Below are positions 41,372 through 47,591 of a DNA stretch of 64,000 nt, in pieces (the stretch's first letter is position 1; each line of letters opens with the position of its first letter). Both the position numbers and the translations under genes were made by a program. A model generated the notes under the pieces. That model did not search any database, was not told the DNA's origin, and was given only the letters and a program-made list of their open reading frames with translations. This stretch comes from a virus. The DNA lies in IMG/VR virus record IMGVR_UViG_3300007735_000777, positions 1-64,000 of that record, one strand, 5' to 3'.

Positions 41372-42430
41372 GAGCAGGTCTTGGTTCTTGGCTACCCAAT
41401 TACTGAACGCCTTGGAACTGAACGCAATCGCTTGCTTGTCCTTGGCCTTGGCGATGTTGATAGCGAACACGGCTTGCCACTCGGCATCGAATCGCTCAAG
41501 GTATTCCATGAACGGTGTAATCGTGTCCTTGGTGATACGTGAGATAGCGCCAAACACCACAATCGCACACGCGCCCGGACTTGTCGGTATCTTCGTAGTC
41601 TTAGGATGCTCGATGGTTGACTCCCATGTCGGCAGTTGATCTGCAAACTCGATGTACGCCTGCATGTCCCGCGCACCTGATTCACCCAACGCACCAGCCA
41701 ACGCCGCAATCACCGCATCGGGGTCGTTCTCTCTACGTGTTCGGACAATGTTGCTTGCAGTTGCCAGAGAACGTGGAGATACGAACGCACGCTGTGGTTT
41801 CTTGGGGTTGAAGATGTACGGGTTGTCGCCATGCCCATCGGTGTAGCTCGCCAGTACGTGAGGGAATCGGCTCACCCATGCACAGACTTCAGGCTCAATA
41901 CCGTTAGGGATAGCCCATTCCAACCATTGTTCTGCGGTCGGCTTGGCAATGGTTATGGGTACTAAGCGATTGGCACTGTGTTGTTTCAGCGAGTCTCCGA
42001 CACCGTCAGTGGTCAAGTTGCCAGTCAGGAACACAATGGTGTTCTTGTCCAGTGAAATGTCACCGAGTCGCGGGTTGGCCTTCTCGAACATGGGGTGAAG
42101 CATATTCTTCACAGGGTCTGCGCCCTTGGTGTACTCGTCAAGCATGATGACCACGGGCTTGTGCTCATGCACCTTGAACCGAGCGTTGGGGTAGTAGCGT
42201 GTGGTCTTGGTCTCGTGGTCGATCACAGGCATTGCAATGTCGCCCAAATCCATATTGGGTACGTCAATATACGCATGGTCGTAGCCCAGACCACCTGCCA
42301 CCTGCTCAAGTAGGGAGGACTTGCCGATGCCCGGCTCGCCTTGCAACAAGAAGATGGTCTCGGGGTTGGTACGGATAAGCGTTGCCGCTTGCTTCAAAGT
42401 CACTGACTTACCAAATTTAACTTCTGACAT
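41369..42430 (-). CDS. MoxR-type AAA+ ATPase (CobS-like)
   Basis: 353 residues from ATG 42430, preferred because SD caggag lies 8 bases ahead; an in-frame ATG at 42457 in the dyad has no SD. Walker A GEPGIGKS (31-38), Walker B VVIMLDEY (93-100), sensor-like IVFLTGNLTTDGVG. MoxR ATPases act as chaperones that activate a VWA partner, here probably the 39629-40846 product. Confidence 0.88.
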   Translation of the reverse strand: MSEVKFGKSVTLKQAATLIRTNPETIFLLQGEPGIGKSSLLEQVAGGLGYDHAYIDVPNMDLGDIAMPVIDHETKTTRYYPNARFKVHEHKPVVIMLDEYTKGADPVKNMLHPMFEKANPRLGDISLDKNTIVFLTGNLTTDGVGDSLKQHSANRLVPITIAKPTAEQWLEWAIPNGIEPEVCAWVSRFPHVLASYTDGHGDNPYIFNPKKPQRAFVSPRSLATASNIVRTRRENDPDAVIAALAGALGESGARDMQAYIEFADQLPTWESTIEHPKTTKIPTSPGACAIVVFGAISRITKDTITPFMEYLERFDAEWQAVFAINIAKAKDKQAIAFSSKAFSNWVAKNQDLL

Positions 42431-42451
42431 TTCTGATACTCCTGATGTGCC

Positions 42452-42463
42452 TAACATTTGTTA
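42452..42463. repeat. Start-associated dyad in MoxR leader
   Basis: TAACATTTGTTA, between the promoter at 42504-42532 and the SD of the MoxR gene. Its ATG is in frame with MoxR. Confidence 0.88.
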
Positions 42464-42503
42464 TGTTTCGGCGGTTGAAAAAACTTTCCCACTCGCAACC
42501 TAT

Positions 42504-42532
42504 ATTATAACACAAAGTTACATATAAGTCAA
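42504..42532 (-). promoter_or_regulatory. Leftward sigma70 promoter for the MoxR/VWA segment
   Basis: -35 TTGACT (42527-42532), 17-base spacer, -10 TATAAT (42504-42509). The spacer and start region (taactttgtg before the -10) match the promoters at 45822 and 46168. Confidence 0.9.
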
Positions 42533-42537
42533 GTTGT

Positions 42538-42723
42538 TTACCCAATGTTCCGCTTGAACTCCTCAAACTCGGCAACCACCTTGTCACGCACACTCTTGTT
42601 CTCAATCAGTACACGAGCGAAGAAATTGGCACCCTCGGCTTGTGCCTTGTACTTAAGTGCGTACCCCGTAGCGAGTACGGCCCAGCAGAACAACACAATC
42701 TCCATCAACGAAAACTCAATCAT
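42538..42723 (-). CDS. Small membrane protein
   Basis: 61 residues from ATG 42723 (SD AAGGAG). N-terminal membrane helix (EIVLFCWAVLATGYALKY) followed by a charged helix (VRDKVVAEFEEFKRN). It ends right before the promoter. Could be a membrane-anchored regulator or superinfection factor; unknown. Confidence 0.68.
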   Translation of the reverse strand: MIEFSLMEIVLFCWAVLATGYALKYKAQAEGANFFARVLIENKSVRDKVVAEFEEFKRNIG

Positions 42724-42739
42724 TTCTTTCTCCTTTGTA

Positions 42740-42751
42740 TAACATTTGTTA
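42740..42751. repeat. Start-associated dyad at gene junction
   Basis: TAACATTTGTTA. TAA ends the 323-residue gene; the SD and ATG of the small membrane protein follow. Confidence 0.88.
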
Positions 42752-43720
42752 TTCCCAACTCTGCATCCAGTGCTCATAGATGCCGCTCGACACCTTGCCC
42801 ATCGGCAACTCGTAGCGCACCAGCACCTGATCTGCGTACAGCATAAACAATACATCATCAAGCAGTGGCACGATATGCTTGGACTGCGCATAGACCTGAT
42901 CGGTGCGAATGTCCATCTCATCGGTCTCCAACTTGGCGATCAACACCAACGCCGCCTTGTAGAAGTTCGTATGCTTGTCCTCCTCGGGTTGGTCGGGGCG
43001 AATCAAATACTCGAACGCCTTGACTGATGCCTCGTACTGGTCAGGTCTGACTGCGCTGTAATTCATGCTCTGTTTGCCGCGCTTGTCCATGTACTTGTAC
43101 TCACGTATGGATGCTAGACTACCTTGTCCGAACGCTGACTTCAATTCCTCTCTCGGTATGACAACGTAGTTCTTCTCAGGTTGCCAACGATTTGGTTTTG
43201 CCGCTTCGGTGCGTAGGTTCACGAACCCTTTCAAGTACTTGTAGAACTCACCGTACCTAGACCTAACATTTGTTATTTCTTTGCGGTTGAGCTTCCATCC
43301 CCATTGCGTCTTGGCATTCAGGACATGCCAGTTCCCCTCCTCCATACGCAGACGCAACTTGTCCTTGTCGGCAAGCGTGTACTTGCCGCCGCCGATTGTC
43401 AGCACAGTCGTGCGCCGTGCACCGTGCGCACTGATACCCAACACTTGCCCGATGAACTGATGCGTGGATACGGAGTTGTACCCATCAATGAATACCACCA
43501 CGTCCCCATCTGGCTCGAACGTAACGACCGGAGTCTTATATAACACCAACTCAATCGCATCCCCATTCTTGCGTATGTGGTACGTGTCTGCATCCCGTCG
43601 GTCACCCAACGGCCTGACTTCAGGCACACGCCCACGTATGGGCTTGCTGTTGTTGAATATGCTCAGTGCCTCTTGGTAGTACAGCACTCGCGGTACTCGT
43701 CTAACTGTTGCATGTCCCAT
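42749..43720 (-). CDS. Large early protein of unknown function (323 residues)
   Basis: Beta-rich N-terminal half (VVTFEPDGDVVVFIDGYNS, then VLTIGGGKYTLADKDKLRLR), helical C-terminal half with MEIRT-like charged blocks. A full dyad occurs inside the gene at 43264-43275 (Ile-Thr-Asn-Val). No catalytic signature. Co-transcribed ahead of the MoxR set, so it may act with it. Confidence 0.7.
   Translation of the reverse strand: MGHATVRRVPRVLYYQEALSIFNNSKPIRGRVPEVRPLGDRRDADTYHIRKNGDAIELVLYKTPVVTFEPDGDVVVFIDGYNSVSTHQFIGQVLGISAHGARRTTVLTIGGGKYTLADKDKLRLRMEEGNWHVLNAKTQWGWKLNRKEITNVRSRYGEFYKYLKGFVNLRTEAAKPNRWQPEKNYVVIPREELKSAFGQGSLASIREYKYMDKRGKQSMNYSAVRPDQYEASVKAFEYLIRPDQPEEDKHTNFYKAALVLIAKLETDEMDIRTDQVYAQSKHIVPLLDDVLFMLYADQVLVRYELPMGKVSSGIYEHWMQSWE
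43264..43275. repeat. Start-associated dyad inside a gene
   Basis: Perfect TAACATTTGTTA within coding sequence (ITNV), away from any start. Confidence 0.75.
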
Positions 43721-43721
43721 C

Positions 43722-43949
43722 TCACACCACCTTATTCAGTTTCTCTAACACATACTCACGCATCAGTGCGTAAGCCTCGTCCTTGCGACCCTCTCGGTCG
43801 TGTCGCCATATCTTGGTCAACGTCTCAGCATCGTCAAAGCTCACGCCTTGCGTACCTCGTTCTTTCAACTCCTCCACCAAGTCCTCGGTGTCAAAGTCGC
43901 TCAAGTCCACGTCTACATCTACTTCAGTCGTTATTGTTTTGTATCCCAT
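43722..43949 (-). CDS. Small acidic early protein
   Basis: 75 residues from ATG 43949 (SD ggagg; TGATG overlap). Starts with a beta strand of Val-Asp repeats (TEVDVDVDLSDFDTEDLVEE) then helices. Unknown. Confidence 0.68.
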   Translation of the reverse strand: MGYKTITTEVDVDVDLSDFDTEDLVEELKERGTQGVSFDDAETLTKIWRHDREGRKDEAYALMREYVLEKLNKVV

Positions 43950-44110
43950 CACACACCTCCAATCGTTTTGTATGCCTTGATCTTTTTCAGCGATGGATGG
44001 GAAGTCTTGAACCTCTCCTTCGCCAGCTTCATGTTCTTGGCTACGATACTCTCGGCAACCCAGTTGCTGAATCTATCGCACCATCCTGTTACGTAGTATC
44101 TACCTAACAT
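43949..44110 (-). CDS. Small basic early protein starting in a dyad
   Basis: 53 residues, MLGRYYVTGWCDRFSNWVAE then KLAKERFKTSHPSLKKIKAY. ATG from dyad 44105-44116, SD aagggggg. Basic helical; probably nucleic-acid or protein binding. Ends GGV, whose codons contain the SD of the next gene. Confidence 0.7.
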   Translation of the reverse strand: MLGRYYVTGWCDRFSNWVAESIVAKNMKLAKERFKTSHPSLKKIKAYKTIGGV

Positions 44111-44223
44111 TTGTTAGCCCCCCTTTGCTTGAGAATCCGCATCCAATCAATGCGGGACAAAAACCATCTGAACAATGGTGTCGAACAGTCTTGGCAGAGC
44201 ACCCGCAAGTTGTCCCCGTTCAT
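44104..44223 (-). CDS. Tiny Cys-containing early protein ending in a dyad
   Basis: 39 residues, MNGDNLRVLCQDCSTPLFRW and onward to GANKC. One CxxC pair. Its last codons (AAC AAA TGT TAG) are the dyad itself, so it overlaps the next start by 7 bases. ATGA overlap upstream. Short, but placed without gap in the gene chain. Confidence 0.58.
   Translation of the reverse strand: MNGDNLRVLCQDCSTPLFRWFLSRIDWMRILKQRGANKC
44105..44116. repeat. Start-associated dyad at gene start
   Basis: TAACATTTGTTA. ATG starts the 53-residue gene; the same bases encode the end of the upstream 39-residue gene. Confidence 0.88.
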
Positions 44224-44408
44224 AACCTCACCTCTCTTTGTTTCACCTTCACCTCATACCCAAGCATCTGTATGCGCTTGATGTCTGGTGGTAGCAGTGT
44301 CTTAGTACCTGCAATGTCTGCGAATATCTGTGCCTTGTCACACACTGGATACACCTTGGGCTGTCCGTACACGTCTTTGATTTCAATGGTTATTGTTTGC
44401 TCTAACAT
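44220..44408 (-). CDS. Small early protein starting in a dyad
   Basis: 62 residues, MLEQTITIEIKDVYGQPKVY..., beta-rich with KTLLPPDIKRIQMLGYEVKV at the end. ATG from dyad 44403-44414, SD aagga. Unknown. Confidence 0.7.
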   Translation of the reverse strand: MLEQTITIEIKDVYGQPKVYPVCDKAQIFADIAGTKTLLPPDIKRIQMLGYEVKVKQREVRL

Positions 44409-44414
44409 TTGTTA
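44403..44414. repeat. Start-associated dyad giving stop and start
   Basis: TAACATTTGTTA between the 65- and 62-residue genes. Confidence 0.9.
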
Positions 44415-44609
44415 TTCCTTTACTTCAATGTCTTTGTTTACTAACTTCTGAAACCTTTCGAGAACCTCTCGGTCGTCATGGTCGAGCACGAACTCAAGCA
44501 CGAACCCATGCCCAAGGTTGTCGTTAGCCTCCATGAATGAGTATGTGTCGCGGTCGTACAGATACAGCGAACCCGAATCTATACCCCGCAACAATACGAA
44601 CTTCTTCAT
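44412..44609 (-). CDS. Small early protein
   Basis: 65 residues, beginning MKKFVLLRGIDSGSLYLYDR and ending in a charged helix (REVLERFQKLVNKDIEVKE). ATGA overlap upstream. Alpha/beta, no motif. Confidence 0.66.
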   Translation of the reverse strand: MKKFVLLRGIDSGSLYLYDRDTYSFMEANDNLGHGFVLEFVLDHDDREVLERFQKLVNKDIEVKE

Positions 44610-44812
44610 TCCTCCATCTCAAAGTAGTCGTAGTCACGCTCAGCACCGGCATGGCGCTCCACATCCAACAAGTCCATCGCCTCGGTTATCAGGCAGTGGG
44701 TATCCTCCAAGTACGATGCTTGGTACTCGGCAGGGTTCTTCAGATAGTTGCGTAGGTCTAACTCCACTGCAACCAACAGCTTCATGGCTTTCTCGTAGTC
44801 GTGCTCAGTCAT
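44606..44812 (-). CDS. Small acidic helical early protein
   Basis: 68 residues from ATG 44812 (SD AAGGAG). Helical (YEKAMKLLVAVELDLRNYLK) with a strongly acidic end (YDYFEMEE). Longer upstream frame overlaps other genes and is rejected. Confidence 0.66.
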   Translation of the reverse strand: MTEHDYEKAMKLLVAVELDLRNYLKNPAEYQASYLEDTHCLITEAMDLLDVERHAGAERDYDYFEMEE

Positions 44813-44969
44813 GGCTCTCTCCTTTGATGTAGTTCTTGAGCGTTTGGATGTAGAAGAATATGTGGTCGTCAGGGTTGCCGCCCATCTCCACAAACACTTT
44901 GCAGTCATCCTCCTCTTCGGCAAGGTAATCAATTACTGTCTTTAATGCGGTCAATTCTTGGTTAGTCAT
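44805..44969 (-). CDS. Small early protein
   Basis: 54 residues from ATG 44969 (SD AAGGAG). MTNQELTALKTVIDYLAEEE then DDHIFFYIQTLKNYIKGE. Unknown; co-translated with neighbours. Confidence 0.65.
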   Translation of the reverse strand: MTNQELTALKTVIDYLAEEEDDCKVFVEMGGNPDDHIFFYIQTLKNYIKGESHD

Positions 44970-45138
44970 CGTTGTTCTCCTTGATTTCAACCATGCGCAA
45001 CACACCCTCTGGTGCAGTTGCAACCACCTTGTCGTATTGCTCCCATGCCTGACAAGCAGGGCACTCGGCATCGTGCTTGGGGCAACGCTCGCCCCAATAG
45101 AACACCATCGCTTCATGTATTGCGTTACCCTCAGTCAT
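44962..45138 (-). CDS. Small early protein with Cys/His cluster
   Basis: 58 residues from ATG 45138 (SD gaggag). CPKHDAECPACQAW is a possible zinc site (C-x6-C-x2-C with His). Unknown. Confidence 0.65.
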   Translation of the reverse strand: MTEGNAIHEAMVFYWGERCPKHDAECPACQAWEQYDKVVATAPEGVLRMVEIKENNDD

Positions 45139-45295
45139 CTTCGCTCTCCTCAACTTCAATGAACTCATTGCACTCAGCCATGTCTTTCACATCGACCTCG
45201 CTCATGTACCCAAGGCAAGCCTTGGCGATGGACTCCCACGACACCACGCCTTCCTCGGCGAGTTCGTACAGTTTGTTTGTCGCTTCTCTGCTCAT
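45131..45295 (-). CDS. Small acidic early protein
   Basis: 54 residues, MSREATNKLYELAEEGVVSW... ending EVEESEDD. The acidic tail codons include the SD of the next gene. Overlaps neighbours at both ends. Unknown. Confidence 0.65.
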   Translation of the reverse strand: MSREATNKLYELAEEGVVSWESIAKACLGYMSEVDVKDMAECNEFIEVEESEDD

Positions 45296-45522
45296 GTTCT
45301 CAACTCCTTTTGGTTAGTTTGCTTCAAGGTTGTGGGTGCTTGAGTAGGTGTTACCAACTGATACGGCCCTTTGCCGTACTCTTGCACGATGCACCAGCTT
45401 GATCGGGCTTCGGATGCGGCGTGTTCACGGTCACGCTCGCAGAACAAACAGAATGCTTGGTATCTTGAAGCGGGTACATCGTCACCGCAGTCAACGCATA
45501 TCTTCCAGTCAAAATCTAACAT
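45292..45522 (-). CDS. DksA/TraR-like zinc-finger protein starting in a dyad
   Basis: 76 residues. CVDCGDDVPASRYQAFCLFC (about residues 9-28) is the C-x2-C-G...P..R....C-x2-C zinc finger of the DksA/TraR family. The coiled-coil part of DksA is missing, as in short phage TraR-like proteins. TraR can bind RNA polymerase and mimic DksA/ppGpp, so a host transcription role is possible. ATG from dyad 45517-45528, SD gggagg. Confidence 0.7.
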   Translation of the reverse strand: MLDFDWKICVDCGDDVPASRYQAFCLFCERDREHAASEARSSWCIVQEYGKGPYQLVTPTQAPTTLKQTNQKELRT

Positions 45523-45528
45523 TTGTTA
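45517..45528. repeat. Start-associated dyad giving stop and start
   Basis: TAACATTTGTTA between the 76-residue genes 45526-45756 and 45292-45522. Confidence 0.9.
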
Positions 45529-45756
45529 CCCCTCCCGTGATTCTTGGTTGTGGTTAGCATAGTATTGGGTTATCTTGCTCAGTTCTTGAGCAAGCGTGTT
45601 GAGCACCACATGAAGCGCAGTGGTGACAGCCGCAGGGTTGTTGCTACCCTTGGCGATGTCGTAGGCGTAGGAGATGGACTCCCTGATGGAGTCCTTGGTT
45701 GCAAACAGTGGGTTGTACAAACCCGATGCAAGTTGGGCGATTTCTTTATCTAACAT
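45526..45756 (-). CDS. Small early protein starting in a dyad
   Basis: 76 residues, MLDKEIAQLASGLYNPLFAT..., helical (AVTTALHVVLNTLAQELSKI). ATG from dyad 45751-45762, SD agagg. First gene after the promoter at 45822-45850. Unknown. Confidence 0.7.
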   Translation of the reverse strand: MLDKEIAQLASGLYNPLFATKDSIRESISYAYDIAKGSNNPAAVTTALHVVLNTLAQELSKITQYYANHNQESREG

Positions 45757-45762
45757 TTGTTA
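45751..45762. repeat. Start-associated dyad at gene start
   Basis: TAACATTTGTTA; ATG starts the first gene of the 45.8-kb transcript. Confidence 0.9.
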
Positions 45763-45821
45763 CCTCTGACCTTTCTGATTTTGGGTTTGGCTGAGAGACG
45801 GTTTTCTCCCAACCAGCTTAT

Positions 45822-45850
45822 ATTATACCACAAAGTTATGATATAGTCAA
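45822..45850 (-). promoter_or_regulatory. Leftward sigma70 promoter
   Basis: -35 TTGACT (45845-45850), 17-base spacer, -10 TATAAT (45822-45827). The region from the spacer through the start and about 15 bases beyond is nearly identical to the promoter at 46168. Confidence 0.92.
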
Positions 45851-45878
45851 GTTTATTGACGTGGTGTTGGCGCAGTGT

Positions 45879-46082
45879 TCAGCCATGCAAGCACTCGAAG
45901 TATTGACCGATGATTGCGGTGTCCTCGAAGTTGTTGGTGTCGGTTTGCAGTTGGTCAGCGTCATGGTCTTGGAACCACAGGGTGTCATCGGTGTTGTTAC
46001 ACCTCACCTCGTATGCCCAGCCGTTGCCGTAGCTTTTGATGTTGTACTTGCCATCGTGTGTGTCGAACTCGTTTGTCGTCAT
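45879..46082 (-). CDS. Small early protein
   Basis: 67 residues, MTTNEFDTHDGKYNIKSYGN then WAYEVRCNNTDDTLWFQDHD. Beta-rich, Asp/Asn/Thr-rich. SD aaagg. Single gene between two promoters. Unknown. Confidence 0.68.
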   Translation of the reverse strand: MTTNEFDTHDGKYNIKSYGNGWAYEVRCNNTDDTLWFQDHDADQLQTDTNNFEDTAIIGQYFECLHG

Positions 46083-46104
46083 GGTGTACCTTTCTGATTG
46101 AACC

Positions 46105-46116
46105 TAACATTTGTTA
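46105..46116. repeat. Start-associated dyad in leader
   Basis: TAACATTTGTTA between promoter 46168 and the 67-residue gene, upstream of its SD. Confidence 0.88.
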
Positions 46117-46167
46117 TGTTTTCGGGGTTTTGGCAGGGCTGTTTTTGTTTTTTCCCAACCAGCTTAT

Positions 46168-46196
46168 ATTATACCACAAAGTTACATGAATGTCAA
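46168..46196 (-). promoter_or_regulatory. Leftward consensus sigma70 promoter
   Basis: -35 TTGACA (46191-46196), 17-base spacer, -10 TATAAT (46168-46173): both hexamers match consensus. Sister of promoters at 42504, 45822 and 47637. Confidence 0.93.
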
Positions 46197-46349
46197 ATTT
46201 TTAGGCGGTGTGTGGTGTTATAAAAGTTGGTAATGTTATGAGGGGTTTTTGGGTTTGTAACGCAAAAACATAACGCAAAAAAATCAATGGAATCAATAGG
46301 TTAGGAAAGAAAAAATTGAATATGTTATAATGTTATGAGAAAAAAAGTA

Positions 46350-46383
46350 TATATAGCGCCGTGAACTTGACATTGTCAAGTTC
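46350..46383 (-). promoter_or_regulatory. Long palindromic operator with possible leftward promoter
   Basis: The most complete copy of the palindrome around CTTGACATTGTCAAG (core 46366-46380, symmetric out to 46363-46383). A -35 TTGACA (46374-46379) with 18 bases to TATATA (46350-46355) would read leftward. Confidence 0.6.
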
Positions 46384-46524
46384 TGGGTATGTGTGATGTT
46401 ATGCACTTGCTGTGTTGCGCATTTTGGCGGGTTCTCACTATACCCGTGTAACATTGTAACATATAACAATGCTTTAAAATCAACAACTTGCGTGTGATAC
46501 GATATAACATTACCCTTCAAAACA

Positions 46525-46536
46525 TAACATTTGTTA
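46525..46536. repeat. Start-associated dyad without a gene
   Basis: TAACATTTGTTA between the AT-rich region and the first 27-base direct repeat. Confidence 0.82.
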
Positions 46537-46540
46537 GGTT

Positions 46541-46567
46541 CGAGGCTACCCCCGCGCAGGGAACTGG
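46541..46567. repeat. 27-base direct repeat, copy A
   Basis: Contains GGCTACCCCCGCGCAG; matches copy B at 46643-46669 with two mismatches. Non-coding. Confidence 0.8.
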
Positions 46568-46601
46568 TCTTGTCTAAGGGTTTGTCCCTATGGAAAAAGC
46601 C

Positions 46602-46634
46602 AAAAAAAAATGAGACACTGCGTGCAGTGTCTCA
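46602..46634 (-). terminator. Rho-independent terminator (1 of 3)
   Basis: Perfect 10-bp stem TGAGACACTG/CAGTGTCTCA, 4-base loop, followed on the - strand by nine T. Strong. Confidence 0.92.
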
Positions 46635-46642
46635 CTTAATCG

Positions 46643-46669
46643 CAAGGCTACCCCCGCGCAGAGAACTGG
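46643..46669. repeat. 27-base direct repeat, copy B
   Basis: Second copy, 102 bases from copy A and directly upstream (leftward sense) of the strong terminator, so a short RNA could run from here. Confidence 0.8.
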
Positions 46670-46693
46670 CATTCGGGAAAAGTCGGGCGAAAC

Positions 46694-46724
46694 AAAAACC
46701 CGTCATAACAAAAGTTATGACGGG
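46694..46724 (-). terminator. Rho-independent terminator (2 of 3)
   Basis: 11-bp stem CCCGTCATAAC/GTTATGACGGG, loop AAAA, five T on the - strand. Confidence 0.85.
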
Positions 46725-46731
46725 CAGACGC

Positions 46732-46756
46732 AAAAAAGCCCGCATGAAGCGGGCTT
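46732..46756 (-). terminator. Rho-independent terminator (3 of 3)
   Basis: 8-bp stem AAGCCCGC/GCGGGCTT, then six T on the - strand; the first stop after the 46776-46973 gene. Confidence 0.88.
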
Positions 46757-46775
46757 AGTGTTAAGAGGGTAAGGG

Positions 46776-46973
46776 TTAGTCTGTTAGTAGGGCAGTATGC
46801 ACAACCCCGCGACCACGCGCCAAAATCATTTCTTGAATGATGGCTTCGCGCAATTCATTGATTAAGCGGTGTGCATCAAACTTTGGGCTTTCCTTGAAAT
46901 CAAACCCGTTCAAGTAAGCGCATTCGACCATGAGTTGCAGTTGTTGCAGTTTTTTCTCTGTGCTGTGCATCAT
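46776..46973 (-). CDS. Small helical early protein
   Basis: 65 residues from ATG 46973 (SD cggag), MMHSTEKKLQQLQLMVECAY.... An ATG at 46991 overlapping the dyad would add six residues but has no SD. Helical with a short Gly-Arg-Gly segment. Followed by three terminators, so expression downstream is tightly cut. Confidence 0.68.
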   Translation of the reverse strand: MMHSTEKKLQQLQLMVECAYLNGFDFKESPKFDAHRLINELREAIIQEMILARGRGVVHTALLTD

Positions 46974-46990
46974 TTTGAATTCTCCGAACA

Positions 46991-47002
46991 TAACAAATGT
47001 TA
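46991..47002. repeat. Start-associated dyad in leader
   Basis: TAACAAATGTTA (+), inverted relative to most; upstream of the 65-residue gene. Confidence 0.85.
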
Positions 47003-47008
47003 TAAATA

Positions 47009-47028
47009 GGGCAGGGTAAACCCTGCCC
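47009..47028 (-). terminator. GC-rich hairpin between genes, possible attenuator
   Basis: GGGCAGGG/CCCTGCCC with loop TAAA. No long T tract follows on the - strand, so termination would be partial. Confidence 0.5.
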
Positions 47029-47035
47029 TGCCCGA

Positions 47036-47557
47036 TTAACCTAATTCATCGATGTTGCCACCGAGAATCGCGTAAGCAGTCATAAGCTCGCCCTTGACCT
47101 CAGACGCCTTGCACTCAGTGCCCGCTTCCTCAGCCTTGAATATCCGATTGATAAGGGTTTTCAATTCGGCAAGGGTTTTCGCGTCAACATCCTGCGAACC
47201 ACCGGATACCTTGTTACCCGCTGTCACGTACCCGCTCGCTTCCTTGACACGTTGCCAGTAGACGTTGATTGTGGCTTCACCGAAACCCTCATCCTTGAAT
47301 GCTTGGACGAACAGCTTGCGCTCATCATTCACACCGGCTTTGAGCTTACCCTTAAGCTCGTACCACTTGCTCGTTACGTTGCCCTCATTGTCAACAAGGT
47401 CAAAGGCTGAGCAAAGGCCGTTAGCATAAGCGCTGAGCACTTGGCCGGTTTTCTTGGCCGACTTGACTAGATCGGTGCGAAGCTCGAACAAGGGGACAAC
47501 CGGAGTGACGCCGACTTGTGTGACAACCGCGCCTGCTACCTGAGTGAGTGTATTCAT
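47036..47557 (-). CDS. First leftward early protein (173 residues)
   Basis: SD gaaagg. Ala/Val-rich N-terminus (MNTLTQVAGAVVTQVGVTPV), then a helical region with RTDLVKSAKKTGQVLSAYAN and ERKLFVQAFKDEGFGEATIN, and a C-terminal acidic helical part. The first gene after the promoter at 47637, so probably expressed immediately. A host take-over or regulatory role is plausible by position only. Confidence 0.7.
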   Translation of the reverse strand: MNTLTQVAGAVVTQVGVTPVVPLFELRTDLVKSAKKTGQVLSAYANGLCSAFDLVDNEGNVTSKWYELKGKLKAGVNDERKLFVQAFKDEGFGEATINVYWQRVKEASGYVTAGNKVSGGSQDVDAKTLAELKTLINRIFKAEEAGTECKASEVKGELMTAYAILGGNIDELG

Positions 47558-47591
47558 TTTCTAACCTTTCAAAAACATCTAACATGAAACA

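Larger units (their letters stand above)
46197..46540. other. AT-rich non-coding region dense in dyad half-sites
   Basis: No convincing gene. It holds about 11 separate TAACA/TGTTA half-sites (for example 46216, 46234, 46323, 46331, 46397, 46449, 46457, 46464, 46505) plus a full dyad at 46525 and the long palindrome at 46366. Could be an operator cluster or a replication origin; both are inference. Confidence 0.55.

Noticed and set aside
46293-46520. Leftward 75-codon frame in the AT-rich region
   Set aside because: Starts at TTG with no useful SD, and its composition (many His, Ser, Tyr) is not protein-like; overlaps the long palindrome and half-site cluster.
46541-46669. CRISPR-like pair of GC-rich repeats
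   Set aside because: Only two copies, 102 bases apart, with terminators between them; no array spacing and no cas genes.
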